This document shows, piece by piece, positions 12,797 to 25,723 of a DNA stretch of 64,000 nucleotides (the first letter of the stretch is position 1; each line of letters opens with the position of its first letter). Source of the DNA: Panulirus ornatus (taxonomy: Eukaryota > Arthropoda > Malacostraca > Decapoda > Palinuridae); assembly GCF_036320965.1 (NCBI RefSeq), contig NC_092276.1, forward strand, positions 6,484,782 to 6,548,781, given 5' to 3'. A program made the translations under genes and the position numbers. The notes under the pieces are model-generated. The model searched no databases and was not told where the DNA came from. It saw only the letters and a list, made by a program, of their open reading frames with translations.

Positions 12797-12995
12797 ATAC
12801 TTTGTCGCTGTCTCCCGCGTTTGCGAGGTAGCGCAAGGAAACAGACGAAAGAAATGGCCCAACCCCCCCCATACACATGTATATACATACGTCCACACAC
12901 GCAAATATACATACCTACACAGCTTTCCATGGCTTACCCCAGACGCTTCACATGCCTTGATTCAATCCACTGACAGCACGTCAACCCCGGTATAC

Positions 12996-12997
<2 letters not shown>
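12797..12997 (-). mobile_element. RTE short-form 3' tail, minus strand
   Basis: Minus-strand 3' end of the RTE family: terminal stem-loop (CGCT..AGCG complement near 12803-12830), then the TATATACATACGTCCACACACG block and 'CAGCTTTCCATGG', ending at the ACCCCGGTATACCACAT sequence that follows the ORF stop. It has the short tail (no 270-nt insert). It stops at a (TA)n tract and faces away from the plus-strand copy at 13036, giving an outward-facing inverted pair. Confidence 0.9.

Positions 12998-12999
<2 letters not shown>

Positions 13000-13035
<36 letters not shown>
13000..13035. repeat. (TA)n microsatellite at the centre of an RTE inverted pair
   Basis: About 18 TA repeats exactly at the 5' truncation point of two opposed RTE pieces. 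Confidence 0.95.
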
Positions 13036-14480
<1,445 letters not shown>

Positions 14481-14481
14481 A

Positions 14482-14514
14482 CTTCCTCCGTATTCCCTGC
14501 GTGTCGTAGTAGGC

Positions 14515-14518
<4 letters not shown>
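14482..14518 (+). mobile_element. 37-bp scrap of the SINE-like element between two (TA)n tracts
   Basis: CTTCCTCCGTATTCCCTGCG and TGTCGTAGTAGGCGACTA match the left half of the short element at 14240-14280. It is bounded by (TA)n on both sides (14470-14481 and 14519-14568). Confidence 0.85.

Positions 14519-14568
<50 letters not shown>
14519..14568. repeat. (TA)n microsatellite
   Basis: About 25 TA repeats ending where the minus-strand RTE copy begins. Confidence 0.95.
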
Positions 14569-14573
<5 letters not shown>

Positions 14574-17345
14574 CGTCCACACACGCAAATATACATACCT
14601 ACACAGCTTTCCATGGTTTACCCCAGACTGCCTTGATTCAATCCACTGACAGCACGTCAACCCCGGTATACCACATCGCTCCAATTCACTCTATTCCTTG
14701 CCCTCCTTTCACCCTCCTGCATGTTCAGGCCCCGATCACACAATATCTTTTTCACTCCATCTTTCCACCTCCAATTTGGTCTCCCTCTTCTCCTCGTTCC
14801 CTCCACCTCCGACACATATATTCTCTTGGTCAATCTTTCCTCACTCATTCTCTCCATGTGCCCAAACCATTTCAAAACACCCTCTTCTGCTCTCTCAACC
14901 ACGCTCTTTTTATTTCCACACATCTCTCTTACCCTTACGTTACTTACTCGATCAAACCACCTCACACCACACATTGTCCTCAAACATCTCATTTCCAGCA
15001 CATCCATCCTCCTGCGCACAACTCTATCCATAGCCCACGCCTCGCAACCACACAACATTGTTGGAACCACTATTCCTTCAAACATACCCATTTTTGCTTT
15101 CCGAGATAATGTTCTCGACTTCCACACATTCTTCAAGGCTCCCAGAATTTTCGCCCCCCTCCCCCACCCTATGATCCACTTCCGCTTCCATGGTTCCATC
15201 CGCTGCCAGATCCACTCCCAGATATCTAAAACACTTCACTTCCTCCAGTTTTTCTCCATTCAAACTCACCTCCCAATTGACTTGACCCTCAACCCTACTG
15301 TACCTAATAGCCTTGCTCTTATTCACATTTACTCTTAACTTTCTTCTTTCACACTCTTTACCAAACTCAATCACCAGCTTCTGCAGTTTCTCACATGAAT
15401 CAGCCACCAGCGCTGTATCATCAGCGAACAACAACTGACTCACTTCCCAAGCTCTCTCATCCCCAACAGACTTCATACTTGCCCCTCTTTCCAAAACTCT
15501 TGCATTCACCTCCCTAACAACCCCATCCATAAACAAATTAAACAACCATGGAGACATCACACACCCCTGCCGCAAACCTACATTCACTGAGAACCAATCA
15601 CTTTCCTCTCTTCCTACACGTACACATGCCTTACATCCTCGATAAAAACTTTTCACTGCTTCTAACAACTTTCCTCCCACACCATATATTCTTACTACCT
15701 TCCACAGAGCATCTCTATCAACTCTATCATATGCCTTCTCCAGATCCATAAATGCTACATACAAATCCATTTGCTTTTCTAAGTATTTCTCACATACATT
15801 CTTCAAAGCAAACACCTGATCCACACATCCTCTACCACTTCTGAAACCACACTGCTCTTCCCCAATCTGATGCTCTGTACATGCCTTCACCCTCTCAATC
15901 AATACCCTCCCATATAATTTACCAGGAATACTCAACAAACTTATACCTCTGTAATTTGAGCACTCACTCTTATCCCCTTTGCCTTTATACAATGGCACTA
16001 TGCACGCATTCCGCCAATCCTCAGGCACCTCACCATGAGTCATACATACATTAAATAACCTTACCAACCAGTCAACAATACAGTCACCCCCTTTTTTAAT
16101 TAATTCCGCTGCAATACCATCCAAACCTGCTGCCTTGCCGGCTTTCATCTTCCGCAAAGCTTTTACTACCTCTTCTCTGTTTACCAAATCATTTTCCCTA
16201 ACCCTCTCACTTTGCACACCACCTCGACCAAAACACCCTATATCTGCCACTCTATCATCAAACACATTCAACAAACCTTCAAAATACTCACTCCATCTCC
16301 TTCTCACATCACCACTACTTGTTATCACCTCCCCATTTGCGCCCTTCACTGAAGTTCCCATTTGCTCCCTTGTCTTACGCACTTTATTTACCTCCTTCCA
16401 GAACATCTTTTTATTCTCCCTAAAATTTAATGATACTCTCTCACCCCAACTCTCATTTGCCCTTTTTTTCACCTCTTGCACCTTTCTCTTGACCTCCTGT
16501 CTCTTTCTTTTATACATCTCCCACTCAATTGCATTTTTTCCCTGCAAAAATCGTCCAAATGCCTCTCTCTTCTCTTTCACTAATACTCTTACTTCTTCAT
16601 CCCACCACTCACTACCCTTTCTAATCAACCCACCTCCCACTCTTCTCATGCCACAAGCATCTTTTGCGCAATCCATCACTGATTCCCTAAATACATCCCA
16701 TTCCTCCTCCACTCCCCTTACTTCCATTGTTCTCACCTTTTTCCATTCTGTACTCAGTCTCTCCTGGTACTTCCTCATACAAGTCTCCTTCCCAAGCTCA
16801 CTTACTCTCACCACCCTCTTCACCTCAACATTCACTCTTCTTTTCTGAAAACCCTTACAAATCTTCACCTTAGCCTCCACAAGATAATGATCAGACATCC
16901 CTCCAGTTGCACCTCTCAGCACATTAACATCCAAAAGTCTCTCTTTCGCGCGCCTGTCAATTAACACGTAATCCAATAACGCTCTCTGGCCATCTCTCCT
17001 ACTTACATAAGTATACTTATGTATATCTCGCTTTTTAAACCAGGTATTCCCAATCATCAGTCCTTTTTCAGCACATAAATCTACAAGCTCTTCACCATTT
17101 CCATTTACAACACTGAACACCCCATGTATACCAATTATTCCCTCAACTGCCACATTACTCACCTTTGCATTCAAATCACCCATCACTATAACCCGGTCTC
17201 GTGCATCAAAACCACTAACACACTCATTCAGCTGCTCCCAAAACACTTGCCTCTCATGATCTTTCTTCTCATGCCCAGGTGCATATGCACCAATAATCAC
17301 CCATCTCTCTCTATCAACTTTCAGTTTTACCCATATTAATCGAGA

Positions 17346-17346
<1 letters not shown>
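14569..17346 (-). mobile_element. Near-complete RTE copy, minus strand
   Basis: Second-longest RTE copy. It runs on the minus strand from within the endonuclease (codons RLIWVKLKVD near 17340) through the RT to the ORF stop near 14657, with a short-form 3' UTR cut by (TA)n at 14569 before the terminal stem-loop. The 5' truncation point also abuts (TA)n at 17347. One frameshift lies near 15160, where an extra C in a C-run splits the frame. Relative to 21242 it keeps the frame at the two places where that copy is broken. Confidence 0.95.
14657..17300 (-). pseudogene. RTE ORF (endonuclease C-terminal half plus RT), frameshifted
   Basis: Two overlapping minus-strand frames: 740 codons from 17300 to 15078 and 180 codons from 15199 to 14657. 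The first covers the APE endonuclease from its AYAPGHEKK region through GDLNAKV and [10 protein letters not shown], a basic linker, and the RT with [26 protein letters not shown] and [10 protein letters not shown]. The second carries the RT C-terminus. A single inserted C near 15160 separates them. The N-terminal endonuclease residues (N of LNVCG, E of LSETK) are lost with the truncation, so this is non-functional. Confidence 0.9.

Positions 17347-17421
<75 letters not shown>
17347..17421. repeat. (TA)n microsatellite at RTE 5' truncation point
   Basis: About 37 TA repeats immediately next to the 5' end of the minus-strand RTE copy. Confidence 0.95.
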
Positions 17422-17423
<2 letters not shown>

Positions 17424-18406
17424 CCAGAGTGGCCTGATGTAGATGGATTTTGGAAAGGTTTAGGCAACGTATGAAATAGTACGAATGTCAGAGTTATAGA
17501 TGAGTTAAGAAGTAGCACGAAGGCTTGGTGGCCTCAAGATGGTGTAGAGCGATATTGTTGAGGGCTGTAGTAGGCTCGCTCGCTCAGTTGGCCGGTTACT
17601 GTAATTAATGAAAGTGTTGAAAATGTTCAACATTGGTAAAATTATTCCTAAATTGTAAACAACAATAAAATTTGATCACATCTTTAGGCGAAATATTCAG
17701 GGTTGGGACGACGGTGTCTGCTGATGATACATTTTGTTAAGTGTACGTTAGGTAGTAGGTGCCCCTGCCACAGCCAGCGAGCTTGCGTCATGTACACGTG
17801 AGTGAGGTCCCTATCTTGAACACTGAAGCAGTTGAAGATCTCCCGTTGAAGACTCAACTTGACAACATTATTATTGACCCAGGGAGTAGGTCAGGCAATG
17901 CTGAAAAACGGTATACTCAACTAATTATGTAAATGAATAACGTGTAATGAATATCTGGCTATATCAAACATATGACCGTAAGATGTTGGCAGTCATAATA
18001 TTATTGTATCCAGCAATATATCTCAGGAAAATTGGTTGTCGAAAGCCAAGGGCTCGTGCCAGGCTAAGGACAGGTGGATCTTAACAACATGTAAGGCTTA
18101 ACGTTAACTGAGGACACAGGTCATACATACAAGGGCGAGTCTGACAGTGAAGTTGTAGTGCAAGAAAAGTTATACAAGTTCCTGGTAAGATGACCAGTGA
18201 GGTCAGAAACCATTAGGTCAGGTAATACAGAAAAGTGGTTAAGAATATTGAACATCTTTGTAAAGAGTTAAGGCTAATTATGATGCCATATACTCCCTCA
18301 CTGTATGTGTGGCCATATTACAAAGTTTGAACAGCATGTGTGCGGAGGTAATGGTATCAAGCACAAACATATTCCTGCAAGGAAATATCTTCTTTCCCTG
18401 GAAATC

Positions 18407-18411
<5 letters not shown>
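17422..18411. other. Unique intergenic sequence
   Basis: No gene, element end or tandem repeat recognised. Confidence 0.5.

Positions 18412-18460
<49 letters not shown>
18412..18460. repeat. (GA)n microsatellite
   Basis: About 24 GA repeats. Open frames through it (RERERE or SLSLSL) are artefacts. Confidence 0.95.
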
Positions 18461-18464
<4 letters not shown>

Positions 18465-18494
18465 TACATGATACCTGTATCTCGTTACATTGTC

Positions 18495-18762
18495 TCTGCT
18501 CCCACATACACATATATAAACATACACGTCCACACATGCACATATACATACCTATACATCTCAATGTATACATATATATACATACACAGACATACACATA
18601 TATACACATGTACATAATTCATACTGTCTGCCCTTATTCATTCCTGTCCCCACCTTGCCACACATGGAATGACAATCCCCTCCCCCCGCATGTGTGCAAG
18701 GTAGCACTAGGAAAAGACAACAAAGGCCACATTCGTTCACACTCAGTCTCTAGCTGTCATGT
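18495..18762 (-). mobile_element. RTE long-form 3' UTR fragment
   Basis: Minus-strand match to the long-tail RTE 3' UTR from the CACATACACATATATA block through 'ATTCATACTGTCTGCC' to 'CTCAGTCTCTAGCTGTCATGT'. The terminal stem-loop module is missing at the left end and the ORF is missing at the right, where the tRNA-like array begins. Confidence 0.8.
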
Positions 18763-19460
18763 ATGTTATATGCACTTCCATATTCCATACAAACCTCCAT
18801 CAGCCAGGATCGAGCCCAGAACCCCTGCGAGGCAGGCAAGAGCACTTCTGCTAGGCTATGATCTCCCCTAATTAGGAAATGACGATTCAAATACTATGTT
18901 ATCAAATACCCTTCGTCTCATATTGGTGAGCAACAGGGTCTCCACCGGTCATTTCCCACCAGGCTCACACAACCAGCAGATAGCATTTTACAGAACCTAA
19001 CTATACAACATAGAGGTACACATATACAAGTATAGCGTATGTGAATGTGCACTTCCTTATAACATACAAACTTCTAACAGCCAGGATCGAACCCAGGACC
19101 CCTGCATGGCAGGTGAGAGCACTACCACATGGATATTATCGTCCCTAATAAGGAAATGACTAGTCGAATACACTTCATCTCACATCGGTAGCATCGGGGT
19201 CTCCACTGGTCATTTCCCATCAGGCTCACAAAACCAATAGATATCATTCTACACAACCTACCCGTACAACACAGGGGTTATATATAGTGCATACGAATGT
19301 GCACTTCCATATAACATACAAAGCCCCAACAGCCAGGATTGAACCTGGGACCCCTGTGTGGCGGGAGCACTACTGCTAGGCTATGATCACCCCTAACAAG
19401 ATAATGACTTCGAATACTATGTAATCGAATACCCTTCATCTCATGTTGATGGAAAAATAG
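18763..19460 (-). repeat. Three tandem tRNA-like (SINE-type) units
   Basis: The block CAGCCAGGATCGAACCCAGG and its flanks occurs at 18801, 19079 and 19330 (spacing 278 and 251). On the minus strand each contains a box A-like TAGCAGTAGTGCTC and a box B-like GGTTCGATCC. The second unit's box B matches the pol III consensus; the others have one change. The units also share a downstream body (CATTTCCCACCAGGCTCACA, CATATAACATACAAA). They are tandem copies of a tRNA-derived repeat rather than functional tRNAs: no acceptor stem of 7 pairs is evident. Confidence 0.65.
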
Positions 19461-21224
19461 TCATGCTGAATGAGAATTCCCATACTGAACAATTTTTCAG
19501 AAGTATATATTTGTTGAGACCTATCTAAAATTAACTAGCCTAACAAAATATAATAATGATTCTTTCTACTCAACATGAAATGGCAGGATAAATAGAGATA
19601 AAAATTCCTTCATAACTTTTTATTAAAAGTAAAAAATAGGCTAGATTATGGCTAAAATGATCTATGAAGATTGTTAAAATCCTCAATGAAGATTCCTTTA
19701 TATAACACAGTATCACAGATAAAAAAAAATTAAAATTAAAAGAAATAAACATACGAGACATCTCATCTAATAACTGGCATAGTTAAGATGAAAAAGTCTC
19801 GTACTTTGGAATAAAATGAATGAAATCCATTTTTAGTTTCACAGCTTACACAAAGGCAACAGGAAAAAAGATGAGTTCTTCAGGACATTTTTTTTCTATA
19901 ATGAGGTGAGGGGTAGTTGGAGACAAAGCCTGTTACTGATATAGTTAAACCATAGAGAATGCCAATGTTATAAGGAAACTGAAATTCCTACATTCAGTAA
20001 TTAAACATTTCCCCAAAAGATGCTCTTTTAAATAAAGCCAATGAGAATTTAACCTAACCATACCCAGCCATTTTACAAACTATTGTTGATGATAGTAACC
20101 AATTAATAATAAAGGGCACACTACCATGAAGAATGTTACCACACTATCATCCAACCTACATATCATCAAGCCAGCACAGATAAAAAGTCTGTATTTAACC
20201 TCTCCATTGGGGGTAAAAGTCACTGTTTGTCTCATGTCTTTGTACAGAAATAGGCTGAACTTTCACAATGCACTTTCTGTGCCACATGACCAACCACAGA
20301 AACAATCACAGAAAAAAGGAAAAGAAGTCAAACCTACTAAGATTGCAGCTAATAACCACTAAAATCAAATTCAAAAGTCGCTGAATAAGAGACCTTTAAA
20401 AGGCAGTCAACGTTGTACAGTTGCATACTTAAGTATTCTGCTAACTTATAATACTATTACTAGCCTGTTGAGGTGTCCTCCATCACCAGGCAAGCAAGAG
20501 AAAATACTTTGCTCTTTTCATTTCCACTACAGTTGACAGTTTAGGTGTATGTCCAGTGACCTTTCAGATCATGTGTATACTGATCCCACAGAATATGAAT
20601 TAATTGTTGAATGACATAATTGACAAGAAAGATCAACTATCAACTGCATCAGTTAATGAGGAAGGTGAATTAAATTAACATATAAAATGCAACTCAGAAA
20701 AAGTTTTCAGCATATGTAAGGACAAAGTTAGCATGGTACCCTTCGCCTGTGCCCATGTTACCCTTGGCCTTTGGACACAGTAGCTGCACATAATTCTCAT
20801 GCTTGTAATACTGAGATGGAGGAGGACTTTGGTAGCAGATGACATTAAAGATGTACAACATTTCCCAACATATTCTGGCTATAATGTATCATTTATAGAG
20901 TAGGGTGTTGGGTATCAATTCAGATGTTTATTTCTATAATATCCACCTACTCCATGCCTCTGAAAGGCATTAGAGAACTTCATGTCCTTCCCTCTATCCT
21001 CAAGGTTAGAATGGATTGCTCCAGATGTACTGACCACACCTTCTTTGCCCTCTCATTTCATGTCTCATCTTATATTTCTAGGTGTAATCATGTTATTCAC
21101 TACCAGCAATGTATCCAAGTAAGAAATGAGTATACAAGTCAGCCACAAACCTTCCTCCTGCATTCTCATGACACTATAGGGCCAATATATAAGAAATTAT
21201 ACTAATCTGCGTATGTTTTACTTC
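19461..21224. other. Unique AT-rich intergenic sequence
   Basis: No gene recognised. The open frames at 20126-20362 and 20924-21205 look like chance frames and match no family I know. Confidence 0.5.
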
Positions 21225-21241
21225 TAAATAACAAATTATAT
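21225..21241 (+). repeat. Target-site duplication, left copy (17 bp)
   Basis: TAAATAACAAATTATAT, identical to 24448-24464, flanking the full-length RTE insertion. Confidence 0.92.
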
Positions 21242-21254
21242 TCCCATTTCTAAA

Positions 21255-24250
21255 ATGGGAAACAGAAGAAGGAGTCACGCGGGGAGTGCTCATCCTCCTC
21301 GAAGGCTCAGAGTGGGGTGCCTAAATGTGTGTGGATGTAACCAAGATGTGAAAAAAGGAGAGATAGGTAGTATGTTTGAGGAAAGGAACCTGGATGTTTT
21401 GGCTCTGAGTGAAACGAAGCTCAAGGGTAAAGGGGAAGAGTGGTTTGGGAATGTCTGGGGAGTAAAGTCAGGGGTTAGTGAGAGGACAAGAGCAAGGGAA
21501 GGAGTAGCAATACTCCTGAAACGGGAGTTGTGGGAGTATGTGATAGAGTGTAAGAAAGTAAATTCTCGATTAATATGGGTAAAACTGAAAGTTGATGGAG
21601 AGAGGTGGGTGATTATTGGTGCATATGCACCTGGGCATGAGAAGAAAGATCAAGAGAGGCAAGTGTTTTGGGAGCAGCTGAATGAGTGTGTTAGTGGTTT
21701 TGATGCACGAGACCGGGTTATAGTGATGGGTGATTTGAATGCAAAGGTGAGTAATGTGGCAGTTGAGGGAATAATTGGTATACATGGGGTGTTCAGTGTT
21801 GTAAATGGAAATGGTGAAGAGCTTGTAGATTTATGTGCTGAAAAAGGACTGATGATTGGGAATACCTGGTTTAAAAAGCGAGATATACATAAGTATACTT
21901 ATGTAAGTAGGAGAGATGGCCAGAGAGCGTTATTGGATTACGTGTTAATTGACAGGCGTGCGAAAGAGAGACTTTTGGATGTTAATGTGCTGAGAGGTGC
22001 AACTGGAGGGATGTCTGATCATTATCTTGTGGAGGCTAAGGTGAAGATTTGTATGGGTTTTCAGAAAAAAGAGTGAATGTTGGGGTGAAGAGGGTGGTGA
22101 GAGTAAGTGAGCTTGGGAAGGAGACCTGTGTGAGGAAGTACCAGGAGAGACTGAGTACAGAATGGAAAAAGGTGAGAACAATGGAAGTAAGGGGAGTGGG
22201 GGAGGAATGGGATGTATTTAGGGAATCAGTGATGGATTGCGCAAAAGATGCTTGTGGCATGAGAAGAGTGGGAGGTGGGTTGATTAGAAAGGGTAGTGAG
22301 TGGTGGGATGAAGAAGTAAGAGTATTAGTGAAAGAGAAGAGAGAGGCATTTGGACGATTTTTGCAGGGAAAAAATGCAATTGAGTGGGAGATGTATAAAA
22401 GAAAGAGACAGGAGGTCAAGAGAAAGGTGCAAGAGGTGAAAAAAAGGGCAAATGAGAGTTGGGGTGAGAGAGTATCATTAAATTTTAGGGAGAATAAAAA
22501 GATGTTCTGGAAGGAGGTAAATAAAGTGCGTAAGACAAGGGAGCAAATGGGAACCTCAGTGAAGGGCGCAAATGGGGAGGTGATAACAAGTAGTGGTGAT
22601 GTGAGAAGGAGATGGAGTGAGTATTTTGAAGGTTTGTTGAATGTGTTTGATGATAGAGTGGCAGATATAGGGTGTCTTGGTTGAGGTGGTGTGCAAAGTG
22701 AGAGGGTTAGGGAAAATGATTTGGTAAACAGAGAAGAGGTAGTGAAAGCTTTGCGGAAGATGAAAGCCGGCAAGGCAGCAGGTTTGGATGGTATTGCAGT
22801 GGAATTTATTAAAAAAGGGGGTGACTGTATTGTTGACTGGTTGGTAAGGTTATTTAATGTATGTATGACTCATGGTGAGGTGCCTGAGGATTGGCGGAAT
22901 GCGTGCATAGTGCCATTGTACAAAGGCAAAGGGGATAAGAGTGAGTGCTCAAATTACAGAGGTATAAGTTTGTTGAGTATTCCTGGTAAATTATATGGGA
23001 GGGTATTGATTGAGAGGGTGAAGGCATGTACAGAGCATCAGATTGGGGAAGAGCAGTGTGGTTTCAGAAGTGGTAGAGGATGTGTGGATCAGGTGTTTGC
23101 TTTGAAGAATGTATGTGAGAAATACTTAGAAAAGCAAATGGATTTGTATGTAGCATTTATGGATCTGGAGAAGGCATATGATAGAATTGATAGAGATGCT
23201 CTGTGGAAGGTATTAAGAATATATGGTGTGGGAGGAAAGTTGTTAGAAGCAGTGAAAAGTTTTTATCGAGGATGTAAGGCATGTGTACGTGTAGGAAGAG
23301 AGGAAAGTGATTGGTTCTCAGTGAATGTAGGTTTGCGGCAGGGGTGTGTGATGTCTCCATGGTTGTTTAATTTGTTTATGGATGGGGTTGTTAGGGAGGT
23401 AAATGCAAGAGTTTTGGAAAGAGGGGCAAGTATGAAGTCTGTTGGGGATGAGAGAGCTTGGGAAGTAAGTCAGTTGTTGTTCGCTGATGATACAGCGCTG
23501 GTGGCTGATTCATGTGAGAAACTGCAGAAGCTGGTGACTGAGTTTGGTAAAGTGTGTGGAAGAAGAAAGTTAAGAGTGAATGTGAATAAGAGCAAGGTTA
23601 TTAGGTACAGTAGGGTTGAGGGTCAAGTCAATTGGGAGGTGAGTTTGAATGGAGAAAAACTGGAGGAAGTGAAGTGTTTTAGATATCTGGGAGTGGATCT
23701 GGCAGCGGATGGAACCATGGAAGCGGAAGTGGATCATAGGGTGGGGGAGGGGGCGAAAATTCTGGGGGCCTTGAAGAATGTGTGGAAGTCGAGAACATTA
23801 TCTCGGAAAGCAAAAATGGGTATGTTTGAAGGAATAGTGGTTCCAACAATGTTGTATGGTTGCGAGGCGTGGGCTATGGATAGAGTTGTGCGCAGGAGGA
23901 TGGATGTGCTGGAAATGAGATGTTTGAGGACAATGTGTGGTGTGAGGTGGTTTGATCGAGTGAGTAACGTAAGGGTAAGAGAGATGTGTGGAAATAAAAA
24001 GAGCGTGGTTGAGAGAGCAGAAGAGGGTGTTTTGAAGTGGTTTGGGCACATGGAGAGGATGAGTGAGGAAAGATTGACCAAGAGGATATATGTGTCGGAG
24101 GTGGAGGGAACGAGGAGAAGAGGGAGACCAAATTGGAGGTGGAAAGATGGAGTGAAAAAGATTTTGTGTGATCGGGGCCTGAACATGCAGGAGGGTGAAA
24201 GGAGGGCAAGGAATAGAGTGAACTGGAGCGATGTGGTATACCGGGGTTGA
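21255..24250 (+). pseudogene. RTE endonuclease–reverse transcriptase ORF, two disabling changes
   Basis: About 998 codons if the two changes are ignored. The start at 21255 has a good context (aaaATGG). The endonuclease shows N24 (LNVCG), E53 (LSETK), AYAPGH, GDLNAKV and SDHYLVEAK, so all expected APE catalytic landmarks are present. A lysine/arginine-rich linker follows, then the RT with [26 protein letters not shown] and the catalytic FADD at 23480-23491 (about residue 743). The C-terminus ends with the [14 protein letters not shown] region. A 1-nt deletion near 22066 shifts the frame, and a TGA at 22682 replaces a CGA present in the copy at 14569. Otherwise it is almost intact. Confidence 0.92.
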
Positions 24251-24397
24251 CGTGCTGTCAGTGGATTGAATCAGGGCATGTGAAGCGTTTGGGGTAAACC
24301 ATGGAAAGCTGTGTAGGTATGTATATTTGCATGTGTGGACGTATGTATATACATGTGTATGGGGGGGTTTGGGCCATTTCTTTCGTCTGTTTCCTTG

Positions 24398-24424
24398 CGC
24401 TACCTCGCAAACGCGGAGACAGCG
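24398..24424 (+). other. RTE 3'-terminal stem-loop
   Basis: CGCT-AC-CTCGC-AAAC-GCGG-AGAC-AGCG: outer CGCT/AGCG and inner CTCGC/GCGGG arms with a 4-nt loop. This copy lacks one G of the inner arm. The same structure is at 14074-14101 and, on the minus strand, in several other copies. In stringent-type LINEs such a 3' hairpin is the RT recognition site. Confidence 0.6.
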
Positions 24425-24447
24425 ACAAAGTATAATAAAAAAAAAAA

Positions 24448-24464
24448 TAAATAACAAATTATAT
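24448..24464 (+). repeat. Target-site duplication, right copy (17 bp)
   Basis: Identical to 21225-21241. Confidence 0.92.
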
Positions 24465-24639
24465 ACAAAGAATTTTCTTTTCACATGGTGATGATATTTC
24501 TAAAACTTTCTCTGTTTAAAGGTTAAATTCCTAACCACTTCACGTAGCAAGACTTGCGTAGACTGTAATCATTGTAATCTATGAGAATAAAACCAAATTC
24601 TTAGAAATAAACAATTATCATTACCACCACTGTTTTTTT

Positions 24640-24965
24640 TTCATACCCAATCGCCATTTCCAGCATTCAAGGGGTAGCATCCTAAAGAAAGAAAGGCCAA
24701 ATTTGCTTACATTCATTCTCTAGCTGTCTATGTGTAATGAACAGAAACCAAAGCTCTCTATCCACAATCAGGCTACAAAGGCCTTTTCTATGGTTTCCCC
24801 TGGCTGCCTCAAAAGCCTTGGTTCAGTCCACTGACAGCAAATCATCCCTGTATGTCACATCATTTCTATCTATCCTATCCAATGCACACCTATAACCTTC
24901 TAGCATGTTCAGGTCCTGATAACTCAAAATCTTTTTCTCTCTATCCTTCCATCTCCCCCTTATCA
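24640..24965 (-). mobile_element. Old RTE 3' fragment
   Basis: Minus-strand decayed match to the long-form 3' UTR and the last RT codons (the 'TGTAATGAACAGAAACCAAAGCTC' region, then 'GTTCAGTCCACTGACAGC', then 'AGCATGTTCAGGTCCTGAT'). It has no ORF. It is a separate, older insertion than the tail starting at 24988. Confidence 0.7.
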
Positions 24966-24987
24966 TTATTTTTATAATATTTTATTT

Positions 24988-25723
24988 TGCTTTGTCGCTG
25001 TCTCCTGCGTTAGCGAGGTAGCGCAAGGAAACAGACAAAAGAATGGCCCAACCCACCCACATACACATGTATATACATACACGTCCACACACGCAAAATA
25101 TACATACCTATACATCTCAACGTATACATATATATATATATATAAATATACACACAGATGTATACATATGTAAACATGTACGTAATTCATACTGTCTGCC
25201 TTTATTCATTCCCATCGCCACCTCACCATACATGACATAACAACCCCCTACCCCCTTATGTGTGCGAGGTAGTGCTAGGAAAAGACAACAAAGGCCCCAT
25301 TCGTTCACACTCAGTCTCTAGCTGTCATGTAATAATGCACCGAAACCACAGCTCCCTTTCCACATCCGGGCCCCACAAAACTTTCCATGGTTTATCCCAG
25401 ACGCTTCACATGCCCTGGTTCAATCCATTGACAGCATGTCGACCCCGGTATACCACATCATTCCAATTCACTCTATTCCTTGCACGCCTTTCACCCTCCT
25501 GCATGTTCTGGCCCCGATCACTCAAAATCTTTTTCACTCCATCTTTCCACCTCCAATTTGGTCTCCCACTTCTCGTTCCCTCCACCTCTGACACATATAT
25601 CCTCTAGGTCAATCTTTCCTCTCATTCTCTCCATGTGACCAAACCATTTCAAAACTTCCTCTTCTCCTCTCTCAATCACACTTTTTATTACTACACCTCT
25701 CTCTTACCCTATTATTACTTACT
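24988..25723 (-). mobile_element. RTE long-form 3' end, minus half of an inverted pair
   Basis: Minus strand: terminal stem-loop near 24995-25022, full long-form 3' UTR (both tail modules), ORF stop region and RT C-terminus up to about 25723. There it switches abruptly into a plus-strand copy of the same segment. The reading frame has frameshifts. Confidence 0.85.

Larger units (their letters stand above)
21242..24447 (+). mobile_element. Full-length RTE-like non-LTR retrotransposon with perfect TSD
   Basis: A 3.2-kb insertion bounded by identical 17-bp direct repeats. The leader is about 13 nt, followed by one ORF (APE endonuclease then RT), a short-form 3' UTR, the terminal stem-loop at 24398-24424 (one G lost from the GCGGG arm) and an A-rich tail. 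The perfect TSD shows it was inserted by target-primed reverse transcription and recently. The clade is assigned as RTE-like from the single ORF, the APE type of the endonuclease and the C-terminal RT features; a tree would be needed to fix it. It lies about 3.8 kb downstream of the nup35 stop, in intergenic DNA. Confidence 0.95.

Noticed and set aside
18801..19390. Functional tRNA genes
   Set aside because: Box A/B-like sequences are present, but no 7-bp acceptor stem or clean cloverleaf can be formed, and the three units lie in a tandem repeat.
22036..22773. Long antisense ORF (245 codons) across the RTE linker, also present in the copy at 16135-16848
   Set aside because: It is the reverse frame of a conserved transposon ORF; it recurs because the copies are nearly identical, and it has no recognisable motif.
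23734..24186. Antisense ORFs of 110-150 codons over the RT C-terminus in every young copy
   Set aside because: Reverse-strand shadows of the RT frame; Ser/Thr/Pro/His-rich composition reflects complement codons.
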